Assembly: GCF_026151205.1 (NCBI RefSeq) | Contig: NC_087078.1 | Span: forward strand, 13,623,118-13,687,117 | Length of the DNA stretch: 64,000 bases | Reading direction: 5' to 3' | From: Bolinopsis microptera | Taxonomy: Eukaryota; Ctenophora; Tentaculata; Lobata; Bolinopsidae | In this document: piece after piece, positions 57,001-64,000 of the stretch | Numbering within the stretch: position 1 is the first letter of the stretch | Layout of the letters: each line of letters opens with the position of its first letter | Program-made: the position numbers and the translations under genes | The notes under the pieces: model-generated | Database searches by the model: none | Told to the model about the DNA's origin: nothing | Seen by the model: only the letters and a program-made list of their open reading frames with translations

Positions 57001-60000
57001 GGTTGACATGAAGTTTAGCAGGTATTGGGCGGAGAGATTTGAATCAGAGGTCCCACCGCTCATGATGTTTAGTGTTTCCCAGTCAATCTGGGGAAAGTTG
57101 AAATCGCCTGTTATAAAGACGTCGTAGCCACTAGGTGCAAGGTTCTCAATAGCGAATGTAAATCTATCTATTAGGATCAATTAGGATCAATTAGCCCATG
57201 ACATGTGTTACAGAGCCACACAAAACCTGTCGGCGTGTTCATAGCTGACAGGGTCTGATGTAGCTCTTTGTTTCTTTCACAACAATGTGAACCTTTGAAA
57301 CATTTAAAGCAATTGAAAAAAGGCATGACCTCAGGATCATGATCAATCACGTAGTTATCACCGCACTCTCCACACTTTCCCGGCATCAGAGCCATAAAAC
57401 CAAGATAAAGGCGATTGGCAAGAGATGACTTAGTGAAAATCTTAAAATCGTCCTTGTCAGCAAGAGGGGACATCGGTTAACATCGGATAATCTAGTCATT
57501 GATCTTTAATATTTTGTAAATTAGCATTAACATACCAGATTAAGATACCAGAAAGTGGTAAGTCAGAAAATATTTGATATCTTGATTGGGAGATATAGAA
57601 ACTGCAGGGTATAGTGCGTGATGAAACAAATTTGACCAACTGTGTTCGGCTATAAAACGTACATAAAAAGGTGTGAGCCGTGAGAGGTATTTTGAATCCA
57701 GGTCGGGACATTGCATTGGATTTAAGGATATTTGATTTTGGAACATTGGAGATATTACTCAAATCAACATAATTCTCTACTAAATATGCATAAGTTTTTT
57801 GTTTTTGATAATCATGAAATAACCCATCGTTCGTGTTTTGATATAGTTCTTTAATATGTATATATTTGATATCTTGGTTAAGACGAATAGTGATCGCAGG
57901 ATGTAATGCGCGATTATTTCGTTAATTGTTCACCTGTCCAGTATTCGGCGATAAAACTTGCTAAAAATAACGGGAGTGGGCGAAGGGGTCGCTCGAGCGT
58001 TTTGAATCGATGCTTGGGTATGGGATATCAGGATTTCACACGATGCATGTAGCAAACTTCCGGTCCAATCCAAAATTCTGTACACCAAACCAGTACTAAC
58101 CTTTAACTTTCTCGCAACTTGGAAAAACATCTGACGAGAATATGAACTGAGTTGCCTTGTCGCACGTGATCACTGTACTACCTCTGAAGAGATGTTCCTC
58201 GTCCGTACAAGTGAGAGTCAGTACTGTTCCATTATCTATTGGGAAGTTCTGAGGCGCAGTCACTCCAGTCATATTAACGTCTAATCCCGTGCAAACTGAA
58301 ATGTTTAAACGTCAGCTGTGCTGAATACGGGGAGTAATAGTTACATGTTAGACTATAGTACAGACAAATCCTTCTGAAAAATTCGATCTGCTGACACACG
58401 AAGCTTTCAGAGGATTTTTGACGTTTTTGAGTCCCATTAGGTGCCCTTTATGGCTGACCAACTTTTCCAAACTTTTCCACTTGTCTTAAGGCCACTTTTT
58501 GCCACTTTACCACTTTTTACCACCTTTCTTGTTTGTCGAGTATCTTTAGTTGTAAACATCGTAAAAGGTTGCGGATCAATCGAGTGTGTTCATATTATCA
58601 GGAAGAAAAACTTTTGTTCAAACAATTTTTACGTCAGATAATAAGTTAATTGGATAATTATCAATTAACTAATTAGCAAAATTCTAAAAAATTTTTATTG
58701 GCTCAAAATGATCGGAATAGCTTGAAACACGGAGAAAAGTATTTTTTAGAAAAACTTTGAAAATTTTTCACTTACATTTTTTTTTCGAGACTTAGAAAAA
58801 ATTTCGAAAATTCAAAATATTTTTTCCGCCAAAAGTGATCAAACCGCATGAAACACGGAGAAAAATGCCTTTCAAAAAAACTTAATACTTAAATCGCCAA
58901 TATTTGTAGTTGGAGTTCAGTAAATCTCGGCAGATTTTAGTAAACAGGAATTACTAAGTGAAGAGGTCTGAAACTGAAAAACGTTAACCATACGATCGCG
59001 CGGCGATATAAGAGTTTCATAAACTAATTTTCACAGAAACTGCACCAATGGCACAGTCAAGATCGAAACGATAGCCTGCTGTACTGTCATTTTATTGATT
59101 TCAATGATGAATCAGTGGGGTTAAGATAATCACATTTGTAATAAATAAACATCTCTGTACCGTCAATTGTGCTAATCTAAACCAGCCTACCTGTATTACC
59201 AGACCTCTTCTTTTCCTCGACAATCAAACCAAGTTGTTCATATCGCATTTGGTGGGTGATGTAAGTAGTAATACATATCGAGCTGTATTCAATCACAATA
59301 CGACACAATGCAATACGTGTATATTATATTATGGCCCTTAATGAGGTATATGAAACGTTCTATACCGTACACTTCTCGTTACTCCAGTGAGAGGCCCAGT
59401 ATGGAGAGGTTTAACAGTTTAGCACGAAAACGTCTACTTGGCCTCATGGCTCTTTGACAGCTCAAAGAAGGCGAGAAAAGACCAGAAACTAGAAAGCTTA
59501 AATTTTCAACTCCACATTAATCCTGAGCTGATCATCATGGCCCCGAATATCCTACGGGAAGAACCTGTATTTTTACCTCACGACGTCCTGATTTCAAATC
59601 AACACCCTCAATAACATTAACAATCCTTCCTGATCAGGATCTGTCTCTATTAGCAATTTCCAAAATATCCTGACTCTCGTGGAACATTTCACTGAATTAA
59701 TTATTACTGGTTTTTTATTACCCCTTGCCCGTCATTCGTATCTACATCTTACCCTTGCCAGTATGTTACCCTTGCTGATTTTACGTTTAGCCGACCCTGA
59801 CATATGGGGGTGATTTGAGGTAACCACCGATCCAGCATAGTAAATGAAGCGGTATGCAGAACAATACAAAACAAGTCACAGTTGATGTTGGAAGGTGTAT
59901 TTACACTTGCTTCCTGGACCTGGCTGTTCCTTAGTTTCCCTGATCTGTTCTTGCCTTCTTCGAACTGTAAATGAGCCATGAGGCCAAGTATACGTTTTCG

Positions 60001-63000
60001 TGATAAACTTTAAAACGTCTCTATACCGGGTTTCTCACGGTATAAAGCGTTACATAAACCTCATTAGTCATTAAGAGCCATATAATATACACGTATTGTG
60101 TCGTAGTCTGATTGAATACAGCTCGATATGTATTAGTTTCAATACTTTCAACACTATACTATATAACAAATAATTTTAATGACAGGATGGATTACTGAGG
60201 GCACTGTGTTAAGGTGATTTAAGTGGGTCCCAACTCCCACCGACCATTCTTCTTTGTGTTATGAATACTTGCTTCATCATCTCCTTTCAATAAAAATCAC
60301 GGTGTCTTTATTGACTAAGCGCATTACTACTTACATCACCCACCAACTGCGATATGAACAACTTGGTTTGATTGTCGAGGAAAAGAAGAGGTCTGGTAAT
60401 ACAGGTAGGCTGGTTTAGATTAGCACAATTGACGGTACAGAGATGTTTATTTATTACAAATGTGATTATCTTAACCCCACTGATTCATCATTGAAATCAA
60501 TAAAATGACAGTACAGCAGGCTATCGTTTCGATCTTGACTGTGCCATTGGTGCAGTTTCTATGAAAATTAGTTTATGAAACTCTTATATCGCCGCGCGAT
60601 CGTATGGTTAACGTTTTTCAGTTTCAGACCTCTTCACTTAGTAATTCCTGATTACTAAAATCTGCCGAGATTTACTGAACTCCAACTACAAATATTGGCG
60701 ATTTAAGTATTCTTGAAACGAAAAATTCACTAAGTTTTTTTGAAAGGCATTTTTCTCCGTGTTTCATGCGGTTTGATCACATTTGACGGAAAAAATATTT
60801 TGAATTTTCGAAATTTTTTTCTCAAGTCTCGAAAAAAAACGTAAGTGAAAAATTTTCAAAGTTTTTCTAAAAAATACTTTTCTCCGTGTTTCAAGCTATT
60901 CCGATCATTTTAAGCCAATAAAAATTTTTTAGAATTTTGCTAATTAGTTAATTGATAATTATCCAATTAACTTATTATCTGACGTAAAAATTGTTTGAAC
61001 AAAAGTTTTTCTTCCTGATAATATGAACACACTCGATTGATCCGCAACCTTTTACGATGTTCACAACTAAAGATATTCGACAAACAAGAAAGGTGGTAAA
61101 AAGTGGTAAAGTGGCAAAAAGTGGCCTTAAGACAAGTGGAAAAGTTTGGAAAAGTTGGTCAGCCATAAAGGGCACCTAATGGGACTCAAAAACGTCAAAA
61201 ATCCTCTGAAAGCTTCGTGTGTCAGCAAATCGATTTTTTCAGACGGATTTGTCTGTACTACTAGGAAACCTGTTGAGTTAAAGAACAAGTCATAAGTTTA
61301 ACAATTAGATTTTTACTATATCTGCAGTCATCCTCCGAGGGTCCAGTGTCCGAAACTGTGTACTCCGGGCATTTGCAGCCATCCTCCGAGGATCCAGCAG
61401 CTGATATTTTGTTATCACTACATTTGCTGCATCCAAGTGCTCCACTCTCACTGTACGTGTTTTCTTGACACTTTTCACATCCACTGTCAGCCAAATACCG
61501 TCCAGCTCTGCAAGGAACTGAAATATTTAGTCGGGGGAGGGGGAGGATGAGCATTTCTTTCGAAATTCATATGATTACAGCGGTTAATTATAATCACGCT
61601 ATAGATATGATATACGAAACTATTATCTATTTTATTCTCACCCATGGCTCTAAATCTGTCGGTAGCTGTGTCCGTATCTTCAATTTTCAGTCTTACCACA
61701 GGTCTTTTCCATATATCCTGATCACATTCATCTAGCTCTATCTCAAGCAGAGGCACTAAACCCATTTCATCTTGCACTGAAATCTTTAGTTTCGATGTTT
61801 TCAGATCTTTGCTGAAGGACCAAACTTTGGGTTGATGTAGATTTGGGTTTTGATTTCTCTCTATTAATTTACCCTGACAATTCCTAATCGTTATATTGTA
61901 CGAGCCAAGCGTTGCCATCAAAAGTTCCAACCCACCAGCCTTCTGCCTTCCTTCTCCACTGAACTCTAAAGAAATTCTTTCTCCACTCCCCATCGTACTT
62001 TTAACTTCTATCTGGAAAACAGATCTGTCCTCTTCAAACTCAATGTGTTGATTTGCTTTTGGGACCCTCGTGTGCCAACCTGATTGCATTTTCTTTATAA
62101 CAACCAGTCAAGCAAAGCATGAACATTTGTATATAAAGATACAATCCTAAATCAGTCCCTAACAAACTTAGCGCGAGTCTGAAAGGCTGTTGGAAGCACA
62201 GAGTGCTCCATATTTTGTTTTATCAATAAACCTTTCTTTTCATTTTCTTTTTTTTTTAAATTTGTTTACTGCGTGCAAATTTCTGTTTCAGATTTGATCT
62301 ATTTATGATATGCATTTATGATTATGTAATAAATATTACATTCGTAAACATTGACTGGTTTATAAACCAGTCCCAAAAAAACACATTTTTCCAATTTGAA
62401 ATGAATTAATCAAATGAAAGCAAATAAATAAGTTTATTTAACCTGTAGCTGAGATGAGAAAGAGAAGTGCTGATAATATCTCCAATTTCGTTACAACTGA
62501 TTTCATTTCTAACACCTATGTAGAGTATCCATCAATAATTATGGGGATTGGGACGTTGGTTAAAACGATTACAAGGATTTTTCGCGAAACCTATCCCTAC
62601 TCTTAGTTATTAAGCGGTAGGGACTCGGTCTGCTAAGAATTCGGTCCGCATTCCTCAAAAATTAACAACATTTTCAAAAATACAATTCATCCTCACAAAT
62701 ATAATTCATCTGCCCAGTTTTATGGCTGATCAGATCGCAGTCATAAGCTATTTCTAATACTTAAACGGAAAATGACATAACAAATAAAACTCGTGTGCTT
62801 TGTTCAAGTTCTAGTTCTAATTCAAATTCTTATTCCAAGTGCCGAGATTATAAATTCATCAGCCAACGCACCCTTTGATTAGTAAACCGAAATCAAACTC
62901 GGTGATAGTCTACAAAGAAATGGCTTGTGATTAGGAGTAAGATAAAAGGCAGCTGCTTAGTGCTTACTAATCACGTACTTGGACCTCAGGACCTGACTTA

Positions 63001-63824
63001 GCTCTAGAATTATTTTAAGTTTATTAGTATTAAATTATGCTAGGACCCCCAAGTTGAGTCTAGAATTCAAGGTTAGGATTTTATATCATTAGTTCATAAT
63101 TAGCTTACCAAAATCGGAAATTATCCAGCCTGATAAAATTATAATTATGACTTCGAATGAGGGGCATCCTGAGGAGACTGGACGTTTTTAGTAACTTTAG
63201 ATTGTGAACATTTGCTGCATAACCAACATCATAGACTATTATCATCCGAATTATTTCTGTTTTACTTATAATTCCCGAGGAGGACGCTTTATTTTTAATG
63301 AGCTAACTAACGATTAGTGGATCATTTGACCGTTTAATTAATTTTTTTATCAATGACGTTTTTAAGATGAAACTTAACACGCAGTAAAGATGTTTAATTA
63401 ATGCATAATGCTCAGGTTTAGCCTGTCTGTGTGACGCTTTGACTAAAATGATTATGAAAGGCGTAATGCAGTGGATGATATTATTATTATTTAATATAAT
63501 AAACCTTATAATAAACCTTTAAATAACGGATTGATCCATTTAATTCTCGAACTAATATTTTGATGGTTAGGGGTCGTTCACATATTACGTAATCAGCTGA
63601 GGGGGGGGGGGGGGGTCCAAATGATTACGCTAATGTGTTTTTGACACAATAGCTATGTGTAAAACTGATTACAGAGGGGGGAGGGGAAGGGGTTGATTAC
63701 GTAATATGTGAACGGTCACGGTCCCTTAATGTGCATATTTTTTCAGATGCACTGAAGAGGTTTCAAAGAAAGCAATCCCAAAGCAATATGAAAGTGTTGG
63801 AGAGATCGGAACCACCTATTCAAG
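48044..63824 (+). CDS. Consortin-like protein, N-terminal part, gene continues past window
   Basis: Proposed exons 48044-48055 (ATG plus three codons, donor GTGAGT), 48270-48431, 49622-49676, 49982-50171, 50663-50841, 53491-53617, 54301-54473 and 63747-63824; all phases agree. The first is the least certain. The product is acidic at first (EDLASSPDLPSN, DTFSDSDNETEES), then has a Lys/Arg cluster (KRKKKIKR), then a helical block with FPQLPQCLRHIARLYFAEEEYEKAVHFVQAEKLYYE, which resembles human consortin (LPLCLHQIAESYF.EEDYEKAMKFIQ.ERLY). Consortin is a trans-Golgi receptor for connexin traffic, with its membrane segment at the C-terminus, outside this window. Later exons (QAAKINEAVYGK, ALKRFQRKQSQ) are not recognised. 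A TPR-like protein is the alternative. Confidence 0.6.
51139..51161 (+). repeat. Long G homopolymer run
   Basis: About 22 G in a row in a consortin-like intron, potentially G-quadruplex forming; length is prone to sequencing error. Confidence 0.7.
51240..52180. other. AT-rich intron stretch
   Basis: A TATATATA run near 51670-51690. No gene or element boundary is seen. Confidence 0.35.
52190..53312 (+). repeat. 27-bp minisatellite, split by a LINE fragment
   Basis: About 18 left copies (52190-52690) and about five right copies (53165-53312) of ATTCTCAAGGGTCGGCTCTC plus CCCAAAT. Because 27 is a multiple of three, frames on both strands stay open (minus strand reads a nine-residue IWGQPTLEN-like repeat). 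A block of about six units is itself duplicated (52200-52330 resembles 52430-52600). It lies in a consortin-like intron. Confidence 0.85.
52719..53125 (+). pseudogene. 3' fragment of a CR1-like LINE inside the minisatellite
   Basis: Encodes, across at least two frames, SLQRRRERY, LLHMWKILHGS, AVVPSLRRGVAAY, YDNSFAV and PRLWNCLPAYIN, in the order seen at the C-terminus of copies F and G. 5'-truncated, with frame breaks. Confidence 0.75.
54574..57174 (-). CDS. LINE ORF2 of copy F, lacking the first part of the endonuclease
   Basis: Open for about 867 codons without a stop. Starts mid-endonuclease at FITGDFNFPQIDW, then EISDHDMVNVL, a linker with NILQQQFCSVFSDP, and RT blocks YRPATLTSHVVKVYERVV, QHGFRSNRSCLTQM, IYLDFAKAFDKVD, SGVPQGSVLGPLLFILFINDL, catalytic SFFADDTRV, and the C-terminal SLQRRRERYTILMMWKILH and PKLWNKVP. 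The closest relative here is copy G. Missing the catalytic Glu of the endonuclease, it could not encode a complete enzyme. Confidence 0.85.
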   Translation of the reverse strand, partial: LIDRFTFAIENLAPSGYDVFITGDFNFPQIDWETLNIMSGGTSDSNLSAQYLLNFMSTHLLSQVVTVPTRGNSTLDLVLCNNDRLVSDVTCEATEISDHDMVNVLLSFNPGLMEKAQASYLDEMSFRALDFNRADFEPITEILNRVNWKDLRDASTFEEFPAEFTRTVLNICLENVPRKRPPTGQPKLYNSLRRKKSRLKTRLSAAKCANDLARIKKLEDEIGLICYEIKEAIVHHLDKGEKRAVDKIKVNPKYFYSYAKSFSKVKHNISTLLNRDKKLVTERKELANILQQQFCSVFSDPNCPDKSLPTFTEPPLTSRDTELVLTPNHIVEAISEIKLDSAPGPDGIPAILLKRCASSLSVPIHLLWSESMYKGIVPTFYKTGYVTPLFKKGSRCDAANYRPATLTSHVVKVYERVVRKHMVQHLETNNLLSDKQHGFRSNRSCLTQMLDHFDDIFEGFTQGKDTDSIYLDFAKAFDKVDLDLLLLKLKRYGFHGKLLSWIQSFLSDREQVVVLNGVHSDSARVLSGVPQGSVLGPLLFILFINDLELAVTSSKVSFFADDTRVSKRIDCFEDCLLLQADLYLYGILDWSRCNNMKLHEQKFELLNHLHNRKSTFSELPFYVETLLYKVSSEEILHPVENVRDLGVMVSSDLNWSKQIGNMVKKARSTLSWVFSVFKTRDRTVMTTLYKVRSLLEYCCPLWDPVKVTEIQLLEGVQRTFTDRICGLENMNYWERLSHLKLMSLQRRRERYTILMMWKILHNVVPNCSNIRFTKTSRHGTRAIIPSLSRLSSSSNQTLYDSSFAVRGPKLWNKVPDNIKAEATFESFKVSLSKFIALIPDNPPTSGYSCSWSNSLVDYSPSRWSEI
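57177..57473 (-). CDS. LINE ORF1 fragment with PHD-like zinc finger
   Basis: 98 codons from ATG 57473 to TGA 57177. Cysteines in pairs: GKCGECGD, FFNCFKCFKGSHCC, then FVWLCNTCHG, a pattern close to a PHD finger (C-x2-C..C-x2-C..H-C..WLC-x2-C). It ends at the deletion joint, so the rest of ORF1 is gone. PHD fingers at the N-terminus of ORF1 are known in CR1-like LINEs. Confidence 0.6.
   Translation of the reverse strand: MSPLADKDDFKIFTKSSLANRLYLGFMALMPGKCGECGDNYVIDHDPEVMPFFNCFKCFKGSHCCERNKELHQTLSAMNTPTGFVWLCNTCHGLIDPN
57576..58025. repeat. Two diverged direct repeats of about 150 bp
   Basis: 57576-57715 and 57868-58025 align in order: 'tatttgatatcttg', 'gcagg.t.tagtgcg', 'ttcggc.ataaaac', 'gttttgaat'. 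They lie between LINE copy F and the sushi-like exon of the antisense gene; nature unknown. Confidence 0.5.
58101..62506 (-). CDS. Secreted modular protein: signal peptide, Cys-rich repeats, sushi-like module (partial)
   Basis: Exons 62506-62443, 62079-61642, 61517-61317 and 58295-58101 join in frame; every internal boundary is phase 1, as in shuffled extracellular modules. Exon 1 is a signal peptide (MKSVVTKLEILSALLFLISA). Exon 2 (146 codons) looks like a beta-rich domain without recognised motif; a farnesoic-acid methyltransferase-like (FAMeT) domain is possible. Exon 3 has GCC2/GCC3-type repeats (CEKCQENTYSESGALGCSKC). Exon 4 has four Cys spaced like a CCP/sushi module (LTLTC, ITC, FPSC). 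The gene should continue leftwards, but no further exon was found; LINE copy F lies there. It sits wholly within an intron of the plus-strand consortin-like gene, and its intron 3 contains the foldback element. Confidence 0.65.
58356..61260. mobile_element. Foldback element with ~1.15-1.3 kb inverted arms
   Basis: Left arm about 58356-59500 and right arm about 59925-61260 are inverted copies with scattered differences; both carry the same 66-codon frame (58441-58641 plus, 60975-61175 minus). The ends read TAGTACAGACAAATCC and are flanked by CTA on both sides. The ~430-bp centre has no recognisable transposase. Confidence 0.85.
62507..63569. other. Upstream region of the secreted-protein gene, gene-free
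   Basis: AT-rich; expected to hold the minus-strand promoter. No ORF or repeat of note. Confidence 0.4.
63570..63725. mobile_element. MITE copy, 156 bp, TTA-flanked
   Basis: Same family as 27781-27945. The left end is GGGGTCGTTCACATATTACG. The right end is diverged by a short insertion (aacggtcacggtccc). TTA is on both sides (63567-63569, 63726-63728). It ends 21 bp before the exon at 63747. Confidence 0.75.
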
Positions 63825-64000
63825 GTTAGAAATCCTTATCTTGATTCTAGTCGATATTCTCTTGAAATATAAGGATATATGAATATCTTTATCCAATATT
63901 CTTGTAAAAACATATATTGAAAACAATCAGCTGAGTACATAGATCTGTTGGAGTCCTCATAGTATGATATGCAGACTCACTGTTGGAGTCCTCATAGTAT

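Larger units (their letters stand above)
54545..57475 (-). mobile_element. CR1-like LINE copy F, internally deleted
   Basis: Antisense in a consortin-like intron. It keeps a zinc-finger ORF1 piece (57473-57177) and most of ORF2 (57174-54574) but lacks the ORF1 remainder and the first third of the endonuclease. The two parts meet at a direct repeat 'ttaggatcaa' (57171-57180 and 57181-57190), suggesting a deletion between short repeats or a template switch. Confidence 0.8.

Noticed and set aside
58441-58641. 66-codon ORF duplicated at 60975-61175 as a gene pair
   Set aside because: The duplication is explained by the inverted arms; the peptide shows no known motif and the conservation follows the DNA repeat.

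Overview
The window is animal nuclear DNA: AT-rich, genes split by GT..AG introns, and a heavy load of transposable elements. No bacterial or viral gene organisation is seen. The mix of elements, modular extracellular exons and possible trans-splice acceptors would suit an early-branching metazoan such as a cnidarian, but the species cannot be fixed from the sequence. All exon models were built by hand from splice sites, reading phase and resemblance to known families.

Layout. (1) 1-13305: two related two-ORF non-LTR retrotransposons in tandem. Copy A (1-6985) is almost intact. Copy B (7249-13305) lost most of ORF1 and was split by a second retrotransposon (8174-10244), which itself carries a further insert. 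(2) 14745-27073: a head-to-head gene pair, an SLC35G/EamA-type transporter on the minus strand and a recoverin/NCS-family EF-hand calcium sensor on the plus strand, with 242 bp between start codons. The calcium-sensor gene has a 9.8 kb second intron holding a 2.45 kb terminal-inverted-repeat element with about nine internal 16-bp motifs, a 5'-truncated LINE, a tRNA-like SINE head and a palindromic satellite. (3) 29120-43191: MFAP1 (spliceosomal protein, 9 exons) followed on the same strand by GPATCH11 (5 exons). MFAP1 introns hold a fourfold tandem copy of an exon end with its splice donor and a TA-flanked pogo-like transposon remnant. The last GPATCH11 intron holds an open CR1/L2-like LINE. 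(4) 43200-48040: retroelement fragments and tandem repeats. (5) 48044 to the right edge: a gene whose conserved part resembles the N-terminal domain of consortin, running out of the window. Its introns contain a 27-bp minisatellite split by a LINE fragment, an antisense LINE, and an antisense gene for a secreted modular protein (signal peptide, Cys-rich repeats, sushi-like module). That gene is in turn interrupted by a 2.9 kb foldback element.

The host genes do not form one pathway. MFAP1 and GPATCH11 both belong to the RNA-processing/G-patch sphere, and their close same-strand spacing hints at co-transcription. The rest of the window is mainly a record of nested transposition.
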